The position numbers and the translations under genes were made by a program. DNA of 44,657 nt, taken from Clostridia bacterium. Lineage in GTDB: Bacteria > Bacillota > Clostridia > Oscillospirales > CAG-272. The notes under the pieces were generated by a model. It had not been told where the DNA came from, searched no databases, and saw only the letters and a list, made by a program, of their open reading frames with translations. The DNA lies in contig JAGARU010000055.1 in assembly GCA_017622085.1 (NCBI GenBank), positions 1 to 44,657 of the forward strand, read 5' to 3'. Positions 32,634-40,703 of the stretch are shown piece after piece. The first letter of the stretch is position 1. Every line of letters starts with the position of its first letter.

Positions 32634-33437
32634 ATGCGCATTTGCGTGGACCTTCATACCCACTCTCATTTTTCCCTTGACGCAAAATACTCTCCGGAGG
32701 AAATGGCGCGGGGGGCGGCGGAGCGGGGAATTGACGCCATTGCCATCTGTGACCACAACGCGTGGGATATTTTCGCGGCCATGCCGGTGAATTCCCCGGC
32801 GCTGATTTTGCCGGCGGTGGAGTATTCCACCACCTCCGGCCACATCGTAGGCCTGTTTATGGAGTCTCCGCCCACCCTGACCTACGCGAAGGGGCATTAT
32901 TATGACCCTTCCAAGGTGGTGGAGGCCATCCACCAAAAGGGCGGCCTTGCCATTGCCGCTCATCCGTTCCCCCGGGAGGAGGAGCGGGAGATGGGTATGC
33001 ACCGCATCGCCCTTTGCGACGGCGTGGAGGTGTTTAACGCCCGCGCCATGGCCACATGGGAGGAATCGCTCCGGGAGGCGCTGGGGCAGGCCGACGGCAA
33101 ATTCCGCACGGCGGGCAGCGATTCCCATAGCCCCGGTGAGCTGGGCGGTGCCCGGCTGTATCTTACGGTGGAGGAGTGCTCTCCTGCCGCCATCCGAGAG
33201 GCTCTGCTGCGTGACGACGGTGTGATCACCGGATACCCCGGATCCATGGTCGCCAAGGCTCGCGCCGACTATAAAAAAGCCAAAACCACCTCGAAAAAGC
33301 TCCGTGCCCGATGCAAGATCGCGGCTCATTGGCTGTGGGATCGCTTCCGACGATCTGCCATGAATACCAGGTACACCGTGGAGCTGAAAACCAATACGGT
33401 AACGAAAGAAAACAAACGGAGAGATCTATGTCGCTGA
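32634..33437 (+). CDS. PHP-domain phosphoesterase
   Basis: A 267-residue metal-dependent hydrolase of the PHP family, with metal ligands in DLHTHSHFSLDA (about 6-17), AICDHN (about 37-42), AAHPFP and the late GSDSHSP. Relatives hydrolyse nucleotides or sugar phosphates; the substrate is unknown here. The C-terminal tail after about residue 205 is unusually rich in lysine and arginine. GGGAG precedes the ATG. The stop overlaps the start of the deacetylase gene by ten bases, so the two are coupled. Confidence 0.87.
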   Translation: MRICVDLHTHSHFSLDAKYSPEEMARGAAERGIDAIAICDHNAWDIFAAMPVNSPALILPAVEYSTTSGHIVGLFMESPPTLTYAKGHYYDPSKVVEAIHQKGGLAIAAHPFPREEEREMGMHRIALCDGVEVFNARAMATWEESLREALGQADGKFRTAGSDSHSPGELGGARLYLTVEECSPAAIREALLRDDGVITGYPGSMVAKARADYKKAKTTSKKLRARCKIAAHWLWDRFRRSAMNTRYTVELKTNTVTKENKRRDLCR

Positions 33438-34762
33438 TCGTAAAAATAGGCAAGAAAGTAAAACGAATGCTCTTCGGCGAGGAGAGCCGCATTCCGGATC
33501 GGGATTACGTCAGCCTTGTGCGGCGGATCGATCGGGTAGCCGTGGAGGAAAAGGTCTGTGCCATGACCTTTGACGACGGCCCCTGCGCCCTGCCACCAAG
33601 CCCCAACACGGGCAAGCACGCTTCCTTGACGGAGGCCATTCTGTCCGCTTTGACATCGTACGGCGCTACCGCTACCTTTGATATCATTGGGGACACCTCG
33701 GAAAACTATCCCGACGTGGCCGGCGAGGCCGGACGCGCCGATTGGGGCGGCGTCGCCTACGATCATTATCCTTACCTGAATGAGGACGCCATGGGCGGCG
33801 CCGTTCATCAGCCGGAGCTGGTAAAAAAGATGCTGGAGGCCGGGTGCGAGCTGTCCAACCACGCCTACCGCCACGTGCTGTTCGGCCGCAAAAGCTTCGT
33901 CTACGGCAAGCGCCATACGTGGCATACCGCCGAGGAGGTTTTATTGGATGCCGAGCGGCTCCACAGATATACTAAGGATACCTTTGATGTTACCTTAAAG
34001 CTGGCGCGTCCGCCCCACTACGTGGATCGGATCGGCAAGCTTCTCACCTCCTACGACGTATACGAGCGCATGGGCTACCAGTACATGGGTGCCTCCTTTG
34101 ACGGCGCCGGTTGGTTGCCCTTGGATACCTATGCGGCGGAGGTTTCTGCTATGACCGTTCCCATTGCGGCGGCTCTGGCAGAGGACAAAAATGCCCTCTG
34201 CGGCCAGATCATCTTCGGCAAGGACGGCTACAATATGGCCTTCCGCTCCCCGGTGGCGGATGCGCTGCCCAAGCAGCTGAAGCTCCTGACGGAGGCCGGC
34301 TATCGGGTGGTTACCGTCTCGGAGCTGATGAGCCTTGGCCAGTTCTCGGACGTAAGCCGATCCCATCCCCTCTACGCCGATGCGGAGGCTCTGCTCTGCG
34401 CCGGCCGACCTGTGGCTTATCGGGATAACACCCTCCGTCCGGAGGCGGCGGTCACCGTTGGAGAAATGTTCTATATGCTCTCCACACCGGAGAATTGGGA
34501 AGAGCGCTATCAAGCCCTGAGCCGCGGGGAAAATACGCGGGTGTGGGGCGGCTGTCGCCTGTCCCATCCCTACGGTGCCGGCGCGCTGTATGCCGCCGAG
34601 CACGGCATCCCGTCCACGTCCGTTGGCCGTCCGCTGACGGTGGAGCTCGCGAACCGCTTGCTTCCCCTGTGTGGTATCCATATGCCTATGGATGGCACCG
34701 GCCCCGTCACTCGTGCCGCTTGGATCCATTTCCTTGCCGCGTGCGACCGGAATAAAGGATAA
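33428..34762 (+). CDS. NodB-type polysaccharide deacetylase with SLH-like tail
   Basis: A 444-residue protein. The NodB domain shows motif 1 MTFDDGPC (Asp49-Asp50), motif 2 NHAYRH (His145, His149) and motif 3 LARPPHY (about 192), so removal of N- or O-acetyl groups from a glycan is likely. From about 310 the tail resembles S-layer-homology units (LRPEAAVTVGEMFYML, RPLTVELANRLL). Unusually for a cell-surface type protein there is no signal peptide at the chosen ATG or upstream. The gene is translated by coupling with the PHP phosphoesterase. Confidence 0.8.
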   Translation: MSLIVKIGKKVKRMLFGEESRIPDRDYVSLVRRIDRVAVEEKVCAMTFDDGPCALPPSPNTGKHASLTEAILSALTSYGATATFDIIGDTSENYPDVAGEAGRADWGGVAYDHYPYLNEDAMGGAVHQPELVKKMLEAGCELSNHAYRHVLFGRKSFVYGKRHTWHTAEEVLLDAERLHRYTKDTFDVTLKLARPPHYVDRIGKLLTSYDVYERMGYQYMGASFDGAGWLPLDTYAAEVSAMTVPIAAALAEDKNALCGQIIFGKDGYNMAFRSPVADALPKQLKLLTEAGYRVVTVSELMSLGQFSDVSRSHPLYADAEALLCAGRPVAYRDNTLRPEAAVTVGEMFYMLSTPENWEERYQALSRGENTRVWGGCRLSHPYGAGALYAAEHGIPSTSVGRPLTVELANRLLPLCGIHMPMDGTGPVTRAAWIHFLAACDRNKG

Positions 34763-34781
34763 TGCTATACAACCTGCTATC

Positions 34782-34831
34782 AAAAAAGTCATTCCCAATG
34801 GGCAAACGTACCCGCCGGGAATGACTTTTTT
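34782..34831. terminator. Bidirectional terminator
   Basis: AAAAAAGTCATTCCC pairs over 15 bases with 34817-34831. It serves the converging deacetylase and SGNH genes. Confidence 0.9.
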
Positions 34832-34836
34832 GTTGC

Positions 34837-35934
34837 TTATTCGTTGGCCTTTAAAACGTCGGCAAGGAAGGGAGCCAACGCTTCCGCCCAAAGCCGGTGG
34901 CCTTCGCCGTTCGGGTGGGAGCCGTACCTTGAAAGGTGGGCGTTCGGCTCTTCCTGCCCGAGAATGGGCACCACGTCAAATACGCCGTCGCACAGGGGGG
35001 CAAGCTCCTCCTTGATGTAGCGGTTGACCTCTCGCCAAAGGATGGCGTGTGCCTCCCCGTAATCAAAGGGCGGCACGGTCTGCATTACCACCGTCTGCCC
35101 GTTTGCCTTTAAGGTGGTCAGAATGGTTTTCAGATCCCGCTTGATCTGATCCACCGAGAAGCCCTGAAGCAGGTCGTTGACGCCGTAGCAGACGGTGATC
35201 AGATCCACCTGCCGTGCCTTGTAAAGCCACGCGCCGTCGGAGGCCGCATCGTTGGCACGGCCGTAGCCGAGACCCAGGTCCCAGTAGGAGTATTGGTCGC
35301 CTAAGAGTGCGGGCAGGCGGGCGGCGTAATGGGTGTAGGAGTTAGGCTCCGTGCCGCAGCCTTGGATAATGGAGTCACCGATAAAGCCCAGGCGCGTCGC
35401 AACCTGCCGGCGGCAACCGATCATGCCGGGCAGGGGCATGCGGCGATCCGGCCGCCATTCTCCGTCCGTCAGACGAAACACAGGAATCTGCGCCTCCTCG
35501 TGATAGGGAATTTCCCGTCCGCGGAAGGTCAGTTCAAGGCAAAGATAGCTATTTTTGGCAACTGTCAATTCAAATTCGTCGGTTGTATAAAACTCGCCGG
35601 GCATCACCGTCTTGGCCGTGCATCCGCCAAAGGTGATCGAACACAGAGGTTCGATGTTCGGCATCTGACTAATATTCGCGCTGTCGCAAAGCGCCACCCG
35701 GGCAGAGCGAATCTCCCACTGGTCGCACAGACGGTTTTTGTGGCTTTCGGCACCGTTTGCGTAGGTGCTGTCGATGATGTTCGAGAAAAGGAGGGAAAAG
35801 CCGTAGGTTCCCTCAACGTCGAGACGGTAAAAGACCCGACCGGTGTATTCCTTTTCCGGCGCTTCGGTCACGAAAAAGTGTTGATTTCCACTGCCTGCGG
35901 TGCTGGCGGAGGTGTAATGATCAAAAAATTGCAT
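34837..35934 (-). CDS. SGNH/GDSL hydrolase family protein
   Basis: A 365-residue protein with a beta-rich N-terminal domain (about 1-175) and a C-terminal SGNH fold. The serine block is GFIGDSIIQG (Ser188), the glycine block lies near GLGYGRAND, the asparagine is in GVNDLL (Asn253) and the histidine in YGSHPNGEGH (His340). The usual aspartate three residues before the histidine is a tyrosine (Tyr337), so the triad is altered. It probably deacylates a carbohydrate. AAAGGAG precedes the ATG. No signal peptide. Confidence 0.85.
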   Translation of the reverse strand: MQFFDHYTSASTAGSGNQHFFVTEAPEKEYTGRVFYRLDVEGTYGFSLLFSNIIDSTYANGAESHKNRLCDQWEIRSARVALCDSANISQMPNIEPLCSITFGGCTAKTVMPGEFYTTDEFELTVAKNSYLCLELTFRGREIPYHEEAQIPVFRLTDGEWRPDRRMPLPGMIGCRRQVATRLGFIGDSIIQGCGTEPNSYTHYAARLPALLGDQYSYWDLGLGYGRANDAASDGAWLYKARQVDLITVCYGVNDLLQGFSVDQIKRDLKTILTTLKANGQTVVMQTVPPFDYGEAHAILWREVNRYIKEELAPLCDGVFDVVPILGQEEPNAHLSRYGSHPNGEGHRLWAEALAPFLADVLKANE

Positions 35935-35966
35935 AAGAACTCCTTTCGCGTACGTGCTTTGGTATT

Positions 35967-35995
35967 ATTGTAGCATATCCCCGAGGACGATACAA
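35967..35995 (-). promoter_or_regulatory. Promoter of the SGNH gene
   Basis: TTGTAT, 17 bases, TACAAT with TGC ahead. It diverges from the lyase promoter. Confidence 0.75.
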
Positions 35996-36022
35996 GAAAA
36001 AATGTGAAATTTCTCAAATCCG

Positions 36023-36051
36023 TTGATTTTTGGGAGTGGGTGTGTTATTCT
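36023..36051 (+). promoter_or_regulatory. Promoter of the lyase-esterase operon
   Basis: TTGATT, 17 bases, TATTCT with TGT ahead of the -10. Confidence 0.6.
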
Positions 36052-36096
36052 AAACACAGAAAATCATTTGATCGCCCAAGCGAAAGGAGAACGATT

Positions 36097-37785
36097 ATGC
36101 TTGCATTTGCAAAAGATAAGGCCCTGTGGGAAAAGATCCGCACCAGCCCCGATTACGAGCGCCATCGCCGGGAGGTTCTGGCAAAGTATGAGCAAGTTTG
36201 GCAAGTGCCTACGCCCACCCTCAGCTATTGGCAGGTGGTAGGCGACGAGGATAACGGCGACGTGGGCCACATCCTCTATAACCGCGGCTTCCAGCTCTAC
36301 ACCACCGCCATCCTTGCGCTGATTTACCCTGACAACGAGGAGTATTACCGCCGCTTGGTGGATACGCTTTGGACGTACTGTAACGAGTGTACGTGGGCCG
36401 TTGGTGATTTCCGCGACTATTACGGCGTCACCCGTCACGACTATTTCCCCGGCCTCATTGACATTGGCTCGGCTTCCCTTGGCATGACTCTGGCGGAGAT
36501 CAAGTATCTTTTCAGCGACCGTCTGCCCAAGTTCTTGATCGACCGCCTGACGGCTGAGCTTCGCCGCCATATTATCGATCCTTATCTGAACAATCGCTAC
36601 TTCTGGGAGTGGCACGATAACAACTGGACCTCCGTTTGCGCCGGCGGCGTAGGCGTGGTTCTGATGTATGAGGACCCCAAAACCTTCTACGCCATGAAGA
36701 GCCGTCTGGACGCCTCCATGAAGTGTTATCTTGACAGCTTTGCCGAGGATGGCGTTTGCGTGGAGGGAAGTGCGTATTGGGGCTTCGGCTTTGGCTTCTA
36801 TGCCAACTACGCATGGATGCTCCGCGAGTTCACCGGGGGACGCATCAATTTGTTTGATAACCCCAAGGTCAAGGCCATTGCACAGTTTATGCAAAAGATC
36901 GTGCTGGACGATCATACGTTGGTCACCTTCAGCGACGTAAACCCTACCGAGGGCTACTGGATCGGCATGCCCCATATGCTGAAGGACGTGTACGGCGACG
37001 AGATGGAAAAGCTTCCGGCCGAAATTGCCACCATTACCGTATATCAGCACTTCTCCTTCATGCTCCGCTGTTTCATTTTCTATAAGCCGGAGTATAACGC
37101 CACGGAGCTGAACCGCAACGTGACTTACGTAATGAAGGATAAGGGCTGGCTCACCAAGCGCGCCCCCAAGTACAGCTTCGCGGCCAAGGGCGGCCACAAC
37201 GGCGAGAGCCATAACCACATTGACGTGGGTAATTTCATCTTCGTACATAACGATAAGCAGATCATCTGCGACATGGGTGCCGGCAGCTATTCCAACGGCT
37301 ACCACGGCAAAAACCGCTATAACCACTTTGCCCCCTCCGCCTATGCCCACAACCTGCCCATTTACGACGGCGTCGGCCAGAGCCCGATTATGCGGGAAGC
37401 CGTGATCATTGACTACGACGAGGCGGCCAACCGTGCCCATTGCGAATTTGCCCGTGCCTACGTCAACCCCAAGCTCAAGCAGCTGGATCGCTATTACGAT
37501 TTCAAGGAAAACGGCGTTTGGATCACCGACACCCACGACTATGAGGGTGATGTGATCGTGGAGCGCTTCCTTACCGCCATCCCCCCCAAGGTTGTGGACG
37601 GAACGGTGCATATTGAGGACGTGGTGCTTACCGCCTCCGACGGCATTGTGCCCGAGATCAAGATCGAAAAGCATCATAACCACATCCAGCGTCCCGGATG
37701 GCCGGAATATACCGACGTTTACTGCATGGATTATACCTTACCGAAAGGAAAGCGTACCTTTACGCTTCAGGTGGAAGTACAATGA
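36097..37785 (+). CDS. Heparinase II/III-like polysaccharide lyase
   Basis: A 562-residue protein with an N-terminal alpha/alpha toroid (WHDNNWTSVC and GSAYWGFGFGFYANY are typical) and a C-terminal beta-sandwich beginning near HNGESHNHIDVGNF (about 367-382), the conserved motif of heparinase II/III and oligoalginate lyases. It would cleave acidic oligosaccharides by beta-elimination; the polymer is unknown. It lacks a signal peptide. AAAGGAG precedes the ATG at 36097. The stop overlaps the start of the esterase gene, so both act on the same imported substrate. Confidence 0.85.
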   Translation: MLAFAKDKALWEKIRTSPDYERHRREVLAKYEQVWQVPTPTLSYWQVVGDEDNGDVGHILYNRGFQLYTTAILALIYPDNEEYYRRLVDTLWTYCNECTWAVGDFRDYYGVTRHDYFPGLIDIGSASLGMTLAEIKYLFSDRLPKFLIDRLTAELRRHIIDPYLNNRYFWEWHDNNWTSVCAGGVGVVLMYEDPKTFYAMKSRLDASMKCYLDSFAEDGVCVEGSAYWGFGFGFYANYAWMLREFTGGRINLFDNPKVKAIAQFMQKIVLDDHTLVTFSDVNPTEGYWIGMPHMLKDVYGDEMEKLPAEIATITVYQHFSFMLRCFIFYKPEYNATELNRNVTYVMKDKGWLTKRAPKYSFAAKGGHNGESHNHIDVGNFIFVHNDKQIICDMGAGSYSNGYHGKNRYNHFAPSAYAHNLPIYDGVGQSPIMREAVIIDYDEAANRAHCEFARAYVNPKLKQLDRYYDFKENGVWITDTHDYEGDVIVERFLTAIPPKVVDGTVHIEDVVLTASDGIVPEIKIEKHHNHIQRPGWPEYTDVYCMDYTLPKGKRTFTLQVEVQ

Positions 37786-38618
37786 AATACGAAAGAATCT
37801 TTATTGACCCGTCCGACAACCGCACCTACATCGATGCCTTTGTCTCCTACAGCGGTCACACCCACGAGGCTATGCTGATCCTGCCCGGCGGCGGCTACGG
37901 CGGCGTTTGCGCCGACCGTGAGGGCGAGGACGTTGCCCTGGCCTACATGGCAAGAGGTCTGAATTGCTTCGTGCTCCAGTACCGCGTCGGCACTCCGGCG
38001 GATCGGTATCCCCGCCAGCTCATTGACGCTTGTCGTGCCCTCCGCTATCTTCGCACCCACGCGGCGGAATTCCATATCGATCCCCAGAAGATCTATTGCG
38101 TCGGCTTCTCCGCCGGCGGTCACCTGGCCGGCTCGCTTTGCACCATGTACGATCGCCCCGAGGTATGTGAGGCGCTTGGCACCTCTGCCGAGGATTGCCG
38201 TCCCAACGGCGCCGTGCTTTCGTACCCCGTCGTCAGCGCCTGTGTGCCTGCCACCCACGAGGGCTCCTTTGAGAACCTCCTTGGCAAGCGCTATGCCGAG
38301 CTGACCGACGCGGAGAGAGTTCGCTACTCCATTGAGCGTAACGTAACCGACCGCACCCCGCCCATGTTCCTCTGGCACACCGCCGAGGATGACGCCGTTC
38401 CCACCTACGGAACTCTGGCGCTGGCACAGACGCTGATCGAGCATAAGATCCCCGTCCGTCTCAATCTCTATCCCTACGGCCCCCACGGCATGGCTCTGGG
38501 AACCAAAATGTCCGCCGGCGGCTACGCTCCCTTTGTGGACGAGTTTGCCAACACCTGGGTGGACGATAGTCTGGCGTTCCTTCGCTCCGAGAAGGCTCAA
38601 AGCGCCGGAAAAGAATAA
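37782..38618 (+). CDS. Alpha/beta hydrolase, acetylxylan-esterase-like
   Basis: A 278-residue hydrolase of the BD-FAE type, which removes acyl groups from sugars. The oxyanion motif is LPGGGYGG (34-41), the nucleophile Ser110 is in GFSAGGH, the acid is Asp203 or Asp204 in AEDDAVP, and His235 lies in YGPHG. The ATG overlaps the TGA of the lyase gene. No signal peptide. It probably deacylates the oligosaccharide before or after lyase action. Confidence 0.87.
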   Translation: MKYERIFIDPSDNRTYIDAFVSYSGHTHEAMLILPGGGYGGVCADREGEDVALAYMARGLNCFVLQYRVGTPADRYPRQLIDACRALRYLRTHAAEFHIDPQKIYCVGFSAGGHLAGSLCTMYDRPEVCEALGTSAEDCRPNGAVLSYPVVSACVPATHEGSFENLLGKRYAELTDAERVRYSIERNVTDRTPPMFLWHTAEDDAVPTYGTLALAQTLIEHKIPVRLNLYPYGPHGMALGTKMSAGGYAPFVDEFANTWVDDSLAFLRSEKAQSAGKE

Positions 38619-38626
38619 GCTGCAAC

Positions 38627-38664
38627 AAAAAAGTCATTCCAAGAACTCTTGGAATGACTTTTTA
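38627..38664. terminator. Bidirectional terminator
   Basis: A 17-base stem AAAAAGTCATTCCAAGA closes around AC. The core AAAAAGTCATTCC also forms the terminator at 34782-34831. Confidence 0.9.
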
Positions 38665-38678
38665 TTTTGATCTTTTAT

Positions 38679-39272
38679 TTACCGCTTCTTGCCGGCAACC
38701 CGGTAAACGGTGTGGAATACGGGGGTCAGCACGACGTTCATGCCGATCTCAATGAGGAAGTTTACCATAGCCATGGCAATGAACACACCAAAGCCCGTTT
38801 TGTCCGATTTAGCAGCCTCCGCAATGGCGGATACGTGGGGCATGAAGAAGATCCAGCAGCCCAACAGAAATACACCGGTGTTCACGATGGGGCCGGTCAG
38901 CGCGGCCGCAATGGAGGCAACGGACTTGTTCCACTTGCAGAGCAGCTTGTTGACCAAGCCGGCGGCAAAGCCGCAGGCCATGCCCTTGCCAAGCACCGTG
39001 ATGATCGTTCCGAATACGCTGAAGGGTAAGAACAGGTTGGCACCGCCGGTTACCAGAACCACGCCGCCAAAGACCAGACCCAGCCACGCACCGATGCCGG
39101 GGCCGCAAAGCACCGCACCGATTACAATGGGAATCAGTCCAATGGCCGTGGAGAAGGGGCCGAAGAAGGCGGTGTAGGTGGCCAGACACTGGAAGACAAC
39201 CACCAGCGCCGTCATAAGGGAAGCCAGCACCAAGCGTTCCGTGGACATCCGTTTGCTTTTGTTTGTTTGCAT
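38679..39272 (-). CDS. ECF transporter S component, probable pantothenate carrier
   Basis: A 197-residue membrane protein with about six helices and the S-component start LVLASLMTALVVVFQCLATY. It follows coaX in the same direction after 121 bases, and this neighbourhood supports pantothenate as substrate (PanT type). AAGGAG precedes the ATG. The energy module must be encoded elsewhere. Specificity is inferred from context only. Confidence 0.78.
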   Translation of the reverse strand: MQTNKSKRMSTERLVLASLMTALVVVFQCLATYTAFFGPFSTAIGLIPIVIGAVLCGPGIGAWLGLVFGGVVLVTGGANLFLPFSVFGTIITVLGKGMACGFAAGLVNKLLCKWNKSVASIAAALTGPIVNTGVFLLGCWIFFMPHVSAIAEAAKSDKTGFGVFIAMAMVNFLIEIGMNVVLTPVFHTVYRVAGKKR

Positions 39273-39353
39273 AAAATGCTCCTTTACTGCCGTTCCGTCC
39301 AGACGGATACGGCGAAAAATGAAATGTATGTAATGCGCCGGGGTATGGGGCGT

Positions 39354-39377
39354 AAAATCCGGGAGACCCGGTATTTT
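39354..39377. terminator. Small hairpin between coaX and the S component
   Basis: CCGGG-AGA-CCCGG is extended by AAAAT/ATTTT with one bulged base. It may be a partial terminator on either strand. Confidence 0.4.
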
Positions 39378-39393
39378 CGCCGCACCGACGGAA

Positions 39394-40173
39394 TTACCTT
39401 TTGTTTTTCTGATTTGCCTGATAAATAACCGCCAGCCCGCGAAGGGTCAGGTTGGGGATGTACCGGGTCTTTTCCGGCAGATAGGGCACCAGCCGCTCCC
39501 CAAAGCCACCGGTTAAAAGCACCGGCGTGTCGGAGGGAAAGTTCTTTGCCCGGATCAGCTCCCGGATCAGTCCTGTGACCGCCATGCATTGCCCGTGGAT
39601 CACACCGGCGTTCATGGAGTCGGCGCTGTTGGTGCCAAGAAGAGGCACACGCTCCGCTGTCTGCACCCCGGGCAAAAGCTCCGTGCTGGCCAAGGCCTTC
39701 AGGCTCATACCAACGCCCGGCAGAATACAGCAGCCCAGATACGCCCGATCCTCGCTCACAACGGAGACGGTAGTGGCCGTACCAAAGTCCACCACAAAGG
39801 CGGGAGCGCCCACCATGTGAATAGCGGCGGCCGTGTTGGCGGCCAAGTCTGCACCCAGCTCTGAGGGATTGTCCACACGAATGGAGAATCCGGTTTTAAT
39901 GCCGGGACCCACGGTCATGGGTGGGAAGTTCAGTAGCTTTTTTATGGCCGAGGCAATCACCTCGGTGGCTGAGGGCACTACGGAGCCGAGAATCGCTCCG
40001 CGAAAGTCCTCTGCCTCATAGCCGGCAAACTCGGTCAGGTTGCGCAGTAAAAGCGCATATTCGTCCGAGGTGCGGCGGGAATCCGTGCTGAGGGTGAAGG
40101 TGTGTACGGGTTCGTATCCACGGAAAAAGCCCACGTGGATGTTGGTGTTTCCAATGTCAACGGCAAAAAGCAT
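39394..40173 (-). CDS. coaX: Type III pantothenate kinase
   Basis: A 259-residue enzyme that phosphorylates pantothenate, the first step of coenzyme A synthesis. Hallmarks are the start LFAVDIGNTNIHVGFF with the ATP-site Asp, RTSDEY, GADLAANTAAA and DFGTATTV. ATG at 40173 is chosen because GGAGGTGCTT precedes; an upstream ATG four codons earlier overlaps that site. The yccF gene ends 31 bases upstream and the S component follows, so the three probably form one operon. Confidence 0.97.
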   Translation of the reverse strand: MLFAVDIGNTNIHVGFFRGYEPVHTFTLSTDSRRTSDEYALLLRNLTEFAGYEAEDFRGAILGSVVPSATEVIASAIKKLLNFPPMTVGPGIKTGFSIRVDNPSELGADLAANTAAAIHMVGAPAFVVDFGTATTVSVVSEDRAYLGCCILPGVGMSLKALASTELLPGVQTAERVPLLGTNSADSMNAGVIHGQCMAVTGLIRELIRAKNFPSDTPVLLTGGFGERLVPYLPEKTRYIPNLTLRGLAVIYQANQKNKR

Positions 40174-40204
40174 AAGCACCTCCAAAAAAATTGCTCGGCT
40201 CGCG

Positions 40205-40561
40205 TCAGCTTATCGACGCACCGAAGGGGATCAGAGACAAGCTGGCCAGCTTGAAGCATTGCTTACCGAAGGGAATGCCCACAATGGTAATGCACCAGAT
40301 CACGCCAACGACCAGATATCCCACGCACAGCTCAAGGCCGCCGAAGACCAGCCAGAGGATGTTTGCAATGGGATGCTTGCCGAAGTCGGTCTTGACCGTC
40401 TTGCCGAAGGGGAAGAGAACCAGCTTTGCCATCTTGAAGCACTGCTTGCCAAAGGGGATACCGATGATGGTAATGCACCAGAGGATGCCCAAAAGGAACC
40501 AGGCGATGGACGACAAAAGTCCGGTAAAGATAAACCAAAGTAAATTGCCGATCAGTTTCAT
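40205..40561 (-). CDS. yccF: YccF-like membrane protein
   Basis: A 118-residue protein with four hydrophobic helices and an internal duplication: WCITIIGIPFGKQCFKMA (about 28-45) and WCITIVGIPFGKQCFKLA (about 88-105). This is the hallmark of the YccF (DUF307) family, whose function is unknown. AAGGAGG precedes the ATG at 40561; the open frame continues upstream through the promoter and is not coding there. It leads the coaX operon. Confidence 0.9.
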   Translation of the reverse strand: MKLIGNLLWFIFTGLLSSIAWFLLGILWCITIIGIPFGKQCFKMAKLVLFPFGKTVKTDFGKHPIANILWLVFGGLELCVGYLVVGVIWCITIVGIPFGKQCFKLASLSLIPFGASIS

Positions 40562-40601
40562 AATGTCCTCCTTGGTTGATAAAATAAAGTTCTCCATGAT
40601 C

Positions 40602-40630
40602 AGTGTAACAGATTTTTCTCTTTTTTGCAA
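40602..40630 (-). promoter_or_regulatory. Promoter of yccF-coaX
   Basis: TTGCAA, 17 bases, TACACT with TGT ahead. Confidence 0.75.
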
Positions 40631-40646
40631 GAGGAAACTTGCACTC

Positions 40647-40675
40647 TTGTATTCGGAGAAAAAATATGGTAAAAT
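40647..40675 (+). promoter_or_regulatory. Promoter of the GDPD gene
   Basis: TTGTAT, 17 bases, TAAAAT with TGG ahead; divergent from the yccF promoter. Confidence 0.75.
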
Positions 40676-40703
40676 AGGGCATCCCAATCCAAAGGAGGAT
40701 CCT

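Noticed and set aside
36064..37683. 539-codon minus-strand frame opposite the lyase gene
   Set aside because: Shadow of the heparinase-like gene, which has ribosome site, promoter and family motifs.
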